Assembly (NCBI GenBank): GCA_019914945.1
Contig: CM034100.1
Span: forward strand, 137,209 to 201,208
Direction of reading: 5' to 3'
DNA: 64,000 bases
Origin: Typha latifolia
Lineage: Eukaryota; Streptophyta; Magnoliopsida; Poales; Typhaceae
Shown: positions 27,616 through 40,011 of the stretch, piece by piece
Layout: each line of letters opens with the position of its first letter
How positions within the stretch are numbered: the first letter of the stretch is position 1
Position numbers and translations under genes: made by a program
Notes under the pieces: generated by a model
Told to the model about the DNA's origin: nothing
The model's database searches: none
The model's input: the letters and a program-made list of their open reading frames with translations, nothing else

Positions 27616-28019
27616 AGGGGCATAATTAATAAGTAAATTTTTAGTGGCTTATCCGGGTCCGAAAGCCCAAAAGGCTTTTTTAAGTAGACAAATGTAGCCC
27701 AGATCGATTGGCTTCCGCCTCGAGGTCCCACCCCAGCCTTCTTAGCTGTTAAGGAAACGACGAAGCGATTACCTTCGTCCTTCGTTCTTCAGCAACCAAA
27801 TTCTTCCAACTAATTCCTTGTTTCCGCACTTCACATTGCCTGACCGCGTCCCGGTGAAAAGGAAGTCTCCAAGGCAATTATTGACCTTGAAATGTCCTGT
27901 TCCTGTTCTATATAAACACGTGTCAGGAATCATCGTTTCACAAGTCCTTCCGATTCTCGCGCTCCTAATCACGCCTTTCTCCCTCCTCTCCCATCTCTCA
28001 AGTAGTCATCGAATCCAAA
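27616..28019. promoter_or_regulatory. Putative bidirectional promoter (PPR gene / SSUH2-like gene)
   Basis: Only 404 bp separate the divergent start codons. It contains AGCCCA-type hexamers (in GAAAGCCCAAAAGG near 27661 and GTAGCCCAGATC near 27695). On the right it has CTATATAAACACGTGTC near 27909, a TATA box abutting a CACGTG G-box, suited to the rightward gene. Shared control of both genes is inference. Confidence 0.5.
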
Positions 28020-31000
28020 ATGGAGCAACCTCTACTCTCAGGTACACAAATCTCGCTATTTTTTCTTTCACTCTCTCTCTCTCTCTATATATATATATAT
28101 GTATATATATGTATATATCTTAGAATTTCTCGGAATCGTGGTTGATAAGGGGAAGAAGGAGCAAAGGGGGGGGAATCGTGGAGATCGTACCAGTACCTGG
28201 GAAGGAGCTCATCCTTGCACGTGCCGCCACCGGTGCCGTGGGGAGAAGAAGTGAGCATAGAGGAGGTTCGATCGGCATCCGCCTTCTCCGATCGCTACTA
28301 TCCACCTTCCATCCACGCCGCGCTCGTTACCTCTCCCGAGCCCGATCATCCCAGCGGTATATAATTATAACTATGCATCTATTTTTTCTCGCCGTAGTAC
28401 GAAGTCAATTTCTTTTCATAATTTAGAAGTTAGAGCGTACGGTTTCTTTTTAATTCGCATCAAGCAAGTGCTTTGAGTTAAGCCATTAGGTTTTGGCGTG
28501 ATGAGGTTCTCTCATATTATTACATGGTATATTACTAAATTAATTGCTAGACGAAGCCTCCTTTTGTACCTGCAGCGCCCTTGAATTGTGTACAAAAGGA
28601 AGATCACGAAGTGGAAAAATGGAATCTTGTAGGGAAGAAGAAAAAAAGAAAGCATGTTTTGTTTGCAAACGACAACTTTGTCCCTAGGCTCCAATACTAC
28701 CAAGCCATCTAGATATCCCAAAGAGAAACTTAGTAAAAGAATTAGTAGAATGATAGAGTAGCTAAAAGTCTGTTTGTTATCCAAAGAATGATCGGGCTCA
28801 AAAATAAGTAATGTTGGGATTTGTCAGGAGTCTCTTGAGTTGAAACTTCGTTAGTTTTCCTGGTGATAAACTGCATTGAGAATTTGGCCACTGATAAAGA
28901 GATATTCAGAGTTTTGGTATATTTGTGGATTTGAGGCACTTGAATTATACTCTACCAGAGATAATTTTGTAAAACTCAAACTATTTAGGGCCATTAAGCA
29001 TCATGTAAGGGTTGAAAATCATGAGATGAATTCAGTTAACCTGGCTAATTTGTTACACACTGAAAATGTGAAGCAGGAATGTTGTATAGGTATAGTTTTA
29101 GAATACAAAAATCCAGTGATCAGTGAAGACTTGTGAGATGGAGTAAAGCAGATCGGATGAAAGGTATTACAAGCCATTCTATGATGACAACAGGGAAGTG
29201 GCCCAGTAACATGATTATGATAGCAACTGTTCGACAGAGCAATAAGTACAATTCAGTGCTGAGCTAAGCAATTTAACTGACAAAAGATTTAATTTGATTT
29301 TGACATTTATGTTATATGCTAATGAATTTGGGCAGGTTTTTTTTCCTCAATGTTTATTTTGACATTTGTATGTAAGGTCAAAGATATTGTCTTGCCATGA
29401 TATTACCACCTAAAAATGTTCTTTCTGCTGCTGTTATTTTCATTACTATGATGCTAACTGCTAATGTTACCGTTATGATTATTGTCATTATTGTTAATTT
29501 TCAATTCCCTTTCCTTTGTGATCATTTACACCAGACCAAGCAATTGTTTCTCAAGGAGTATATGGTGGTTACCATCCTGGATATACTTCAAAGGAATTTG
29601 GGAGGTGGGTAATGAAAATATGAAATTTTATTGCAAAATATAATTAAATGGTTTCTAAATACTGTTTTCTTGTTCTTGTCATATATTCGCCGTTGCTTTG
29701 TAATTGAAAATGTCTGTCTCCAATCTTCACTGATATGCAGTTTTAGTTCCAGACTATATTGATATATTAATATGTTACAAACACTTACAGTGAATTTGGA
29801 CACGGAAACCTCATTTCACCCTACTCTGTTAAAAAGACATCCACTTGAAACCTCTTGCAATTGTCTCAAAATTTCTTGACATCTTTTTTTAACATAGCAA
29901 GTCGTAAACAAAACATAAATGCTTGGATTTACTTTGACATCCTACATGCGAATTTAGGGCTTAGGTTTCAAGAATTTTTTGGACTAGAAATCTCTTGTAT
30001 GTCCTAATACACTGATACTCCAGATTAATGCCAATTTTGTGGAGCAGCACTTGGAATTTGTGATACTTGTTCATAATGTGTTGCTAAAAGTATGTTTCCC
30101 TTTGAAGCCTTATTCTGTTCTGTGTGTCCCTTGTTTTTTAGTTAGTCGTATATAATTTCTGAAAGTGGTAATTTCATGATAATGATGAAATAATCCTATA
30201 GGGAGATCTTGGATGAGGTGGAGATCAGGCAGCTACTTATCGATCATGTTGGACATCGTTGTTGTTGGGGAAGTCGACCTGCTCGTAGGTGGAAAATATG
30301 TGCCATTGAAGACTGCAATGTGTATGTCGGAATGCTAGAAAGTTTCATAGAGGAGAGGGAAGCTATAACAGAAAAGGAGCCATACTTAGGTGGGAAAATT
30401 GATGGAAGGGATAAGGGACCAGAACTTGGAATATGGGAACTGGATCTGAGGTCTGAGTTTCCATATCTCTTTATACCACACAAAGAAGTAAGAGTTAAGG
30501 TTCCTCATTCTGAAGCTGTCGAGAAATGCTCAGGTAAGATTCTTTTCACTGATGAGAGTAGATTTTGTTCTGTATGAACCTTGTTGCAGAACTTTAAATT
30601 TACAGTTAGCTACTTTTCCATCTAGTATCATGTCCATCAAATGATCCCAAAATTTTGAATCTTAGTATCATTCATGATTTCTAGACCATGAACTTCCTGA
30701 TTCTTGGTATCCATTTTTATGGAAATCCTTCCTGAAGTAAGAAGCTGTGTTTGATTTAGCTAAACCATAAGCATAGACATTAATTTAATGCTTTCATGTT
30801 ATTAGAAGTCTTCTTTTGCTTTCTAATTTTAGGCTGTAGCTCCAATGTACTATTCATGTAAAATTGACAGATTGCGACAGTCGAGGGGGGATAGCCTGCC
30901 CCATGTGCAATTCTGGTCAAGAGAAAGGATTTTATAAGGAAAATCAGATGAGTCAATGCCCTGCATGCTATGGGAGGGGTTTGATTGCTCATAGAGATGG

Positions 31001-31788
31001 ATCCGATACAGTGTAAGTGCATCGTTTTAGTGTAGTACAACAAAACGGTTACTGCATCAAACTTTCTATTATGATGCTCATTTCTCTTCTACTTTTATTT
31101 TGACAGATGTACAAATTGTAGTGGGAAGGGAATTCTGCCATGTGTAACATGTGAATCACGTGGGCTAGTAAAATGCCAGACGTGTGGGGGAAAAGGCTCT
31201 CTTCTCACTCGCAGCATTGCTCTTGTTAGATGGTATGTAGGCCTCTGTTTTATAAGGATATTCTTGTTCCAGTTGCAATATGAGATTGTGAGCTGATGAC
31301 AAGTTTAAAGAAAGAATACGGCTTGTAAAGTCACAAACTTTTTAGATGCGAACTTGAAAGAGCTGAGTTAAATAATTAATTCCTGTTATGTTGATCTTTG
31401 TGTCAGGAGGACACTTTCGAACAGAAAGGTTTGTGCAACAAGTGGTGCCGCCTCAGTTCCTGAGGAAGTCTTCCATAAAGCCAGAGGGGTCCAACTGTGT
31501 AACATTCAGGCATATCAGTGCACTCCTGCCTTCTTTGCTGATTCCTATCTCCTCAACAAGTTCTCATCAGAAGTTATTGCCAGCCGTTCTCCTATTCCAA
31601 CACCAGCGAGGGTCATTTCGGAGAGGCACATAATCTCCGTCGTGCCAGTCACACGTGTTACAATGGTTCATGGCAAGCAATCCTTCAGCTTTTATATCGT
31701 CGGATTCAGCAGAGAGATTTTCTTAAGGGAATACCCTTCAAAGTTCTGCTGGGGCCTCTGCTGTTGCTTTGAGTGGTTGAAAATATAA
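28020..31788 (+). CDS. SSUH2-like protein with DnaJ-type CXXC zinc-finger repeats
   Basis: Predicted 426-aa plant protein related to SSUH2-like proteins; molecular role unknown to me. Exons: 28020-28041, 28150-28356, 29535-29604, 30202-30533, 30871-31012, 31107-31232, 31407-31788; phases agree. The N-terminus reads MEQPLLSGEE, then YQYLGRSSSL and SAFSDRYYPPSIHAALV. The middle holds DHVGHRCCWGSRPARRWKI. Residues about 205-300 carry repeated cysteine pairs like the DnaJ central domain: CDSRGGIACPMC, CPACYGRG, CTNCSGKGILPCVTC and CQTCGGKGS. There is no J domain, so co-chaperone activity is not implied. The C-terminus is FCWGLCCCFEWLKI. The start of exon 2 is the least certain boundary: AAG at 28147-28149 restores phase and family sequence, whereas TCTTAG at 28126 would lead into a frame that does not. 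Confidence 0.85.
28069..28118. repeat. (CT)n/(TA)n microsatellite in SSUH2-like intron 1
   Basis: CT run followed by TA runs interrupted by TG, just upstream of the exon 2 acceptor. Confidence 0.85.
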
Positions 31789-33237
31789 ATATTCATCATG
31801 AAAGCAGAGGAAAAAAATTTCTGCTCTATAGTTGTGCTATCCTTTTGAATTATTGATCGAGAAATCTGTTGACTGTATGTATGTGATTCTTATTATTACT
31901 TATTTGAGGTGAAGCATCTGTCTACCTAGTCAATTTGCAAGATTATGTACCTTGAATATTTATTATCTGTTCGAGTTGCATTTCCTGTCTTTATTTGGTG
32001 TGTTTATATATATATATATATTGGTGATTGATGGATGAGGTGTTCCTTGGGATGGAATTTTTCTTTGACATGCCGGAAAATCTATAATTTATGGCACATC
32101 TTGGGACAAATAGCGATTTAGTCGTTGTGGGCTTTTGTATTAGTTGCATTTTGCTCTTTCTCACAGAGATTTGCACAGCTTCTGCAATGGCAAGCTTGAC
32201 TTGATATACACATATATATATATATATAAAGGAGTGCTACACGTAGAACTACTACGGGGAGAAGAAAGAGAGAGTCAATAATCATTGCCGCGTAGAGGAC
32301 ATGCATAACAGCACATCACACCAAACACTTGATAAGCATTTACTTTTCTATTCTAGTTTAAATTAATAAGCATACAAGATTATAATATCAGGGATATCCA
32401 CTTCAAGATCTTACTGTCTCCAAATTTCACTTAAAATAATAGTCTTCGTTTTGCTTTGTAGCACGGTATTACTAATTTTAACTTATAGAGCTGAGTTTTA
32501 TACAGAGGTGAGAGCTTAATTAGCCGGTTTGAATTGAAAATATTTTTTAGCCTAAGTTTATCGTCAAGTTTGAATTATAATTATTTTAATTCAAATTAAT
32601 TTTGAGTTCGAACCTAAATAAGTAGATTAATAAGTAATTTTAAGTCTTAATTAATTCAAGCCTAATTTTAAGTTTAATCTGAATTAAATCAATCTTATTT
32701 AAGGTTTAAATTAAGCTTAAAATAAGAAAAATATAAGTATTATAAAAATATAAATTGATAGAAATTCTCATATATTTAGAAAAGATAACATAACATTAAA
32801 ATTCAAAACTAAAATCTACAAAAATAAATTACATGATAATTTACTTAAACAAATTTTAGAATATAACAAACGTATAATATAATATGTAAAATATTATTAA
32901 TATTATATATATATTATATAATGATTTCGAATTTTATCGAGCCTAAATGATTGAGCTGGCTCATAATCAAGTTTAACTCGAAATTATTTTTAAAAATTAA
33001 GTTTGGTTCAGCTAATTTTTGAGTCGAGCTTAATCGAGCCGGAGCCGGCTGAATTATTTTGACAGCTCGAGCTTTAAGATCTTTATATCTTGGCGAGATA
33101 TAATTCTCTTTTAGTTTGAAACTATATTCAGTTAGAATATCTAATTTATCTCTATCTAATTCAAATTCGGTTACGACGCCGTAGACACCACAAAATAAAG
33201 CACCTTCGCTTCCCGCTGCTTCTCTCAAACCCTGACG
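31789..33237. other. AT-rich intergenic with degenerate repeat
   Basis: SSUH2-like 3' UTR, short (TA)n runs near 31999-32020 and 32209-32227, then an AT-rich segment at about 32510-33075 with scattered CGAGC-, GAGCC- and TTCGA-like words. This looks like an old decayed repeat. No gene was recognised. Confidence 0.5.
32510..33075. repeat. Degenerate AT-rich repeat with GAGCC/TCGAG words
   Basis: Low-complexity DNA alternating AATT-rich text with repeated GAGCTTAAT, TTGAGTCGAGC, TCGAGCCGG and GCTCGAG words. No terminal inverted repeats or coding remnant seen. Confidence 0.4.
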
Positions 33238-34313
33238 ATGGCGACAACCCGCGGCGCCGCCTCCATGAGCACTGCAAACGCAACGAGGCGGCGGCTGTCG
33301 GACTCCGTGGATTTAGAGAGACAGATTCTATCGGAGAAGGATAATGACGGCGGTGATGGCGGCGCGCACGAGCATGATCCAGACTTGAAGCTGTTGTTCC
33401 TGCGGAGGGCAAGCGCCATGGCCGGGAAGGTGGCGAGAAGCGGTTTGTGGTATGTGATCTCCCTCGCCGTTTTCACGGTCATAGTGTTACGGTGCGCCAA
33501 CCGGATCGATCAGTTGGGGAAGAAGCATAATATCGTGGTGCAGCAGACCACTCCTCTGGATGATGTCTTCGCTTGGACGGATGAGAGCTTCATGAGCCCA
33601 CCCAAGCGCCGTGATTCTATACTGCAGGTTCCAACATGCTCTTCATTATATAATCTATTTTTATAGTTTTCTTTTGTGATTCTTTCTACTGTATATTGCC
33701 ATACATATTTCTTTTTCTCTCTCTCTTTTCCATACTTTTGGTGCTAATCTGAACTGGCTGTTTTTATAACTTGTTTGGAGTTTTATTTTGGTTGTTTTGA
33801 CTTGTCGATTTTTGATATCTATATACTGATAGTAACAAGAGTTGTTTTTCTTTTTATTTTATTTTATGTCAACCTTACTCTCGCCCGCCTGAAGCCAATC
33901 CGAATCCCGGCCCGGCTTTTCGAGCCAAAAGTCCGAACCCGCCCATTACTATGGAGAAACTAAAAAATATTAAATCTTTTTTGACGTAGTTATTTATACC
34001 CATACATTAATCCCCCATGACCATTTCTTTACGTACTCGCAACTTTGATGCTTCACAGATACCTGACATCTGGATGCAACCAGAAAGCAATGGCTACTCT
34101 CGATGTATTCAACGGCCAAGCAATCACATCAGTAAGTCCTTAACTTAGTTCTTGTATGCCCAACTCTAATAATTAATAATAGCATCTTCTCCCAATTCTG
34201 ACTGCTTTGTTTTTCTATCATCTGTTTCCAATTTAGGGACTAGTAATGCTACAAATGGGTACCTCTTGGTTCGCTCAAATGGTGGATTGAATCAGATGAG
34301 ATTGGGGGTAAAG

Positions 34314-34356
<43 letters not shown>

Positions 34357-35985
34357 ATATCTGTAGTCCTCTTCTCCGTATTTAATTTAGATGTTCCTTT
34401 CAATCTCTGGCTCGCCAATTTACATCAATGCAGATAAGTGATATTGTTGCCATAGCAAAGATTATGAATGTTACACTAGTCATCCCTTCCTTGGATGACA
34501 AATCCTTCTGGAAAGATCCAAGGTATGGTAACAAACTACGGTCCATTGAGATAGATATATGAAGATCGAATTAAGAAGACTAATTCGAGGCCTTCATTAA
34601 TTATTTAATTACCCTGACCAAATCTGCAGTAAATTCGAAGACATATTTGACGTGAATCACTTCATTAACGTTTTGAGAGATGATATTCTTATAGTGGAGG
34701 CCCTGCCACCCGAGTATAGAAGCATGAAACCTAAACAAGTAGCACCAGTTTCGTGGTCTAAGGTATCCATCCATCCATCCATCCATCTCTAATCCACTCG
34801 GTTCCTAATAATTGAATAGCTTGTTAATTGTGGTTCTCTGACAATGATAATTTCTTCTCTGTTTTGGACATCAGACTTCTTACTACGAAGAGCTTTCCAA
34901 AACTTTCAAGGAGCATAAGGTGGTGAACTTTACGCATTCAGATAGTCGGATTTCGAACAACGACGTTCCTCCTTGGATCCAGAAGCTGCGGTGCCGTGCG
35001 AACTACGAAGCACTTCGGTTCGCAGAGAAGATTGAATCAATCGGAAGGAAAATAATAGATAGGCTATCTCACCCTTATATTGCACTCCATCTCAGGTGAT
35101 CAGAGATCTTTATGATGATGCCTTAGGGGCTCATATACAGGTAGATAGATATAATGTAACATACCGTTCAATATGGCCGGGTTTCGCAGATATGAGAAGG
35201 ACATGCTCGCATTCACAGGGTGTGATCACAACTTGGCATCAGAAGAGGCAGAAGAGTTGAGGTTGTTGCGGCACTCAGTGACTCACTGGAAGGAGAAGGT
35301 GATCAACGGCACGGAGAAAAGAATTCGAGGCGGTTGCCCGATGACTCCCCGGGAAGTTGCTTACTTCCTTAAGGCCTTGGGGTATCCTCCCACAACCATC
35401 ATCTACATTGCAGCTGGCCAAATCTATGGGACCAATAGCATGGATGCTCTCAGAGAAGCATACCCGAATCTTCACACCCACCACACATTGGCTACCGCTG
35501 AAGAGTTGGAACCTATCCTCAAGTACCACAATAGGCTGGCTGCAGTGGACTACATGGTATCACTCAACAGTGATGTGTTTGTGTTCACTCATGATGGTAA
35601 CATGGCTAAAGCAGTGAGAGGCCATAGAAGATTTCAAGGATTTCTTAAGACCATCAATCCTGATAGGTATTTATTATTACTATTATTGTTATTTGTCTTA
35701 AATTAAACAAGCTGTGAATTCTGTGACGTACGTTGTGTGTTCAGGCAAAGCTTGGTGAAGCTAATAGATGAGCTGGATAAAGATGAAATTACATGGAGTA
35801 AGTTTGAAGAAGAGGTGAGGAAGGCTCATGCCAATAGCAGTAGACTTGGAGAGCCATATGAAAGAAAACCTGGAGAAGCACCCAAACTGGAAGAGTACTT
35901 CCATTCGAATCCTCAACCTGGATGCTTGTGTGAGAATGGCGAACAAGGAGAGGAGGCCCAGTTGAAGTCTGAGGATCACAACTGA
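33238..35985 (+). CDS. O-fucosyltransferase-family protein (RRT-like), Golgi type II
   Basis: Predicted 564-aa glycosyltransferase of the plant GDP-fucose O-fucosyltransferase family. Exons: 33238-33627, 34059-34131, 34237-34307, 34434-34522, 34630-34762, 34875-35095, 35190-35666, 35745-35985. A basic cytosolic tail is followed by one membrane anchor at about residues 71-86 ([16 protein letters not shown]), fitting a Golgi type II protein. Family marks are [15 protein letters not shown], the DDKSFW and DVNHFI blocks, the nucleotide-sugar motif [25 protein letters not shown], and the C-terminal [20 protein letters not shown] with GHRR. Members include pectin RG-I rhamnosyltransferases (RRT1-4) as well as probable fucosyltransferases, so donor and acceptor cannot be assigned from sequence alone. 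Confidence 0.9.
34314..34357. repeat. (TA)n(TG)n microsatellite in O-fucosyltransferase intron 3
   Basis: AT run passing into a GT run directly after the donor of exon 34237-34307. Confidence 0.9.
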
Positions 35986-36711
35986 AGGTCCACAATATAT
36001 AAAAGAAACACAAGAAATACAAGAGATGGACACCACAACACCTCACACGCAGATGCACAGCTTTAACTGGAAAAGTGGATAGCCTGGCGAGACAGAGACT
36101 CTTCCAGGCTTCCAGTTTTGCTAAAAGCGGAGCATTAATTTAGTTTAGTAGTTTAGGTATCGTAGGATAACCTTTTTAAGTTCTTGTATAGGAGAGTTGT
36201 GATAATTAACTTCACAACCGATTAATCGAATGGTGTTGAGTGAATTCTTGATTAATCTAATTTGCTCATAATCTCCGTAGAAAATATCTTTTACTACGTA
36301 CCTTCATCCGCAAAATAGCAATGTTAAACAATCTGGATACCTTGTGTGTGTATTTATACACGTCAATGTTTATTAATATCGAATGCAGTGTTAATTTATA
36401 CGGATCCAATTACAGTCACCATTAAACCCAAACCCAGAAGCCTACGCCCAAGCCCAATCTTTTTCCATCTCAAATTTATACGGTAGGTTTTAAAACCCAA
36501 AACCCAAAACCCAAGCCCAAGCCCAAGCCCAAGCCTCCTTCATCCCGGTCTCCTCCCCTGCTTTGCCTTCACCTTCTCCCTCCTCTCCTTGCTATTGCTC
36601 TCCCGTCGACGCCGTAACCGCCACGGAGAACGCCCTCTTCCACTCGGATCTCCTCTCCCGTCGCCGCCATCCGACATCCTCTTATCGGATGCGAATACAT
36701 CGCTTCCTGTG
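35986..36711. other. Intergenic: O-fucosyltransferase 3' UTR and SYP81 promoter
   Basis: 3' UTR on the left. On the right is a CCCAA/GCCCA-rich stretch (36424-36534), then a C/T-rich leader before the SYP81 start. No additional gene seen. Confidence 0.5.
36493..36534. promoter_or_regulatory. Tandem ACCCAAA/GCCCAA array upstream of SYP81
   Basis: Three AAACCCA-like units followed by four GCCCAA units, about 180-220 bp before the SYP81 start. Read on the minus strand the latter are repeated TTGGGC words, which overlap TGGGCT site II elements common in plant housekeeping promoters. The regulatory role is inference. Confidence 0.5.
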
Positions 36712-39700
36712 ATGTCGAGAATCAGGGATAGGGTAGAAGATTTCAAGGATGCGGTTCGCGTTGCAGCTATCTCCTATGGCTACACCGAGGTTGGTAACGA
36801 CCATTTCTTCTTTTTTTTCTCTTTTTTTGATTCCAAAGTTCTTATTAGAGATCATTAATTTTTATAACGAGATCGTTCTGATGGTTAACGAATCTAAAAT
36901 TTTTGCAGTCCCAATTGGCTGCAACAATGGCATCTTTTATCATGCACAGACCAACGCATAGGTCGGCCTTCCTAAGATCGGCAATCAAGACGGTACAAGC
37001 TCCTATGGCTCTCTCATCTCTCTCACCTACTTCGATCTCGAGTTCCTTAATTTTTGGAATTTTAGGTAAAATCATTGTTCTTTAGGGCATTGAACTGCTT
37101 TTGTCTCTTTCATTCAGCTTGAAAACATCAAGCAGTTGGAGATTTTTATTGTAAAGCATCGGAAAGATTATGTGGATTTGCATCGCACCACGGAACAAGA
37201 GAGGGATAACATTGAGCACGAAGTAAGTTTAAAACGATTATATTGATTTGCGACTGGTCAGCTCCTCTTTAGATACGCTTATACTGTATGAGCAACACTG
37301 TTTGATTCTGTGCTATATTATTTGGTTTAGTGGTGTGTTAACTCATAGAAATCGCACAAAAACTTTATCTTGAATTATGAAATTCTTCATCTAATCAGCT
37401 TGAGATTGTCCCAATTATCCATGTTCCAAATATGTTCATATGTGCACTAGCCATAAGCCAAATAATTCTATGCTAGATATATGTGGATGACATCTTTAAA
37501 CATTTTAAAGGAAGTTTTAGACCGGGGATTGGATCTCTTCTGAAAGTTCTTAATTGATGTAACAGTATGGTCTTTGATTACGAATTTTAAAGGAAGTTTT
37601 AGACCGGAGATTGTATCTCTTCTGAAAGTTCTTAATTGATGTAACAGCATGGTCTTTGATTATGATAGTATATTCTTAGAGCCTGGAACCAAAAAATCTG
37701 AGCTACTAGTCATACTTTACGAGGACATATGGCATCTTTCTCTAATTGCTTATTTTCTCTTCAGGTTGGTGTTTTTGTAAAAACATGCAAGGACCAGATT
37801 GATATTCTTAAGAATAGAATATATGATGAAGAAAATAAGGCAAATACAAGAACATGGCTTCACATGAGAGATGATAATTCTGATGCAGATATGGTAGCTC
37901 ACAAGCATGGCGTGGTACGAACGATTCTTCTTTATGTATAACCCTCATCATTTATGCACCTTTCTGCTTAATAATCCTGGTGAGGTTATTATATTCATTT
38001 CTTACTATGTTACACAATATGATGTTTGGTCATCCAGTATTTTCTTGTCCGTTTCTCCATTCCTTAAATGGCATTTGTTTTAAAAATAAAATAAAATAAA
38101 AAAACAGTTCTCTGTACCTGTTTCAGTGGTTTATAATGATTTAATCTGGAATAGAATAATATAGAACCTTAAGATCTTCCTTTTTTGTTAACGAGGGAGA
38201 AATATGATAGGGTCCTGGTCTTCATTTTTCAGTTCAGTGAGATCAGTCAGCCACAGACTCATAGTGGAGATAACTCTGAGCTACAAGCATACATTAAAGT
38301 ATTTTCATTATTATATTTCTTCCCTGTTGATATAATGTTGACCAGTTTAAATTAGTTGGTGGATTGATGAGCCAAATATCATTTGTTTGATCAAGTTCAG
38401 TCTCCTGTGAAGGCGCCCTGCTTCTCATTGATCATACTTATTATAGCTGCACAACTGGTTCAATGACTAGCTAAGTGTTACTTCTGTAGCACTGCTGCTC
38501 TGAAAGCTTTTGGTCAGGCTAGTTGCTTTATTCACAACTATCAAGTTCTACTTGTATTTTTAGAGACCCTGTATATTTTTCTTGCATTCCTACTACTAAA
38601 ATGTTGAAAAGGGAAGGAAGATAAAACTTCAAAGTTGGAAACATTCCTGCTTTGATGAGATGAAAGATGTATAATCCATTAGTACATCAATTAGCTTGTT
38701 CTTCTATATTCTAGTAACTGGATAATTACTAGGTAATTCATGCCACATTTCATATAGATGCAGGACTCTTATGAACCTTCATATGTATTCCCTGCAAGCT
38801 CTAATGTTACATACTTACATGATGGTTGATTATGTCAGAACACAATATCCCAATATTTCTGTTTGCTTACCCTTACGCACTGCAGGTTTTAATTCTGAGT
38901 GAGCGCCTCCACTCGGTTACTGCACAATTTGACCATCTCAGATCCCTACGGTTTCAAGATGCTATTAATAGAAGAATGCCAAGAAGAAAGGTGCAGAGAA
39001 TACCTGAAAACAAATCCTCAGAAGCCTCTAAATCTGATTTTCCTAAGCTTGAAGATCAAGAGCTATCTGCAGGGCCCATCAGAATTCAGGATCAACTTCT
39101 GGATGATGAAACACGAGCTCTTCAGGTCTTCTACATAGGAGAACTTTTGATTTTCTTTTTTACAAAATTTTGGTGCAAATTTTGATATTTGGTGCATGAG
39201 AATTCATCTAATCCTAGGTTTCTTCAGGTTGAGTTGACAAATCTCCTTGATGCTGTTCAAGAAACAGAAACTAAGATGGTGGAGATGTCAGCTCTGAATC
39301 ATCTGATGTCAACACATGTCTTGCAACAGGCTCAACAGATTGAGCATTTGTATGAACAGGTTAGGAATTAGGAGCCTGTTTATTTTCATTAGTCTTTATG
39401 CTTGGATAATCTTGACCATATTCTTTCATTGAAGTACAGTATCACAATTTTTGAGGTGATATCCTATCTATGTAGGTGTCAAATACAGATACATCCTCAT
39501 CCAGTTCTTAATAATGTTTGCACTTTGGTTTTCAAACCTTAGTATCCATTGTATATCAATAAATGTATTCATATTTGGAAAAATAACAGTGGATATCTAT
39601 CTATATGGATATGTCACACTATCTAATCTGTATATTTTTTCTGATGCCCTCCCTTATGCCCTTTCATCAATCATCTCCAGCTGCAATTCCTGCATAGTCT

Positions 39701-39904
39701 ATTCCAAATGCTTGTTTCATTTCTACTGATTTCTGATCACATCTACCCATACTTTTTCAGGCAGTTGAAGCTACAAACAATGTGGAGCGAGGAAACAAGG
39801 AGCTGTCTCAGGCAATCACACGTAACAGCAGTAGCAGAACATTCCTTTTGCTCTTCCTATTTGTCCTTACTTTCTCAATTCTGTTTCTGGACTGGTATAG
39901 CTAA
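36712..39904 (+). CDS. SYP81: Syntaxin of the ER, Qa-SNARE SYP81 (Ufe1/syntaxin-18 type)
   Basis: Predicted 310-aa Qa-SNARE for Golgi-to-ER retrograde fusion, tail-anchored in the ER. Exons: 36712-36789, 36909-36992, 37118-37222, 37765-37914, 38886-39125, 39228-39359, 39761-39904; every exon is a multiple of three, so all introns are phase 0. The N-terminus MSRIRDRVEDFKDAVRVAA matches the conserved syntaxin-18 N-terminal block. An Habc-like helical region follows. The SNARE helix spans ETETKMVEMSALNHLMSTHV through EATNNVERGNKELSQA, and the tail anchor is RTFLLLFLFVLTFSILFLDW ending WYS. The length equals what I remember for Arabidopsis SYP81. An 82-bp tandem duplication lies in intron 3. Confidence 0.95.
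37502..37665. repeat. 82-bp tandem duplication in SYP81 intron 3
   Basis: Two copies (37502-37583 and 37584-37665) beginning ATTTTAAAGGAAGTTTTAGA and ending near TGGTCTTTGATTA, with only a few mismatches. Recent local duplication wholly inside an intron. Confidence 0.9.
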
Positions 39905-39986
39905 AACAGATCTTATCATTCTTTAGAGGATACTTACTCGCGTGGCCTAGAGATTTGAAGTTTTGCACCTTATATGTATCTTCATC

Positions 39987-40011
39987 TTCACCTTCACCTT
40001 CACCTTCACCT
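39987..40011. repeat. Hexanucleotide repeat (CACCTT)n in SYP81 3' UTR
   Basis: About four tandem CACCTT units shortly after the SYP81 stop codon. Confidence 0.85.
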
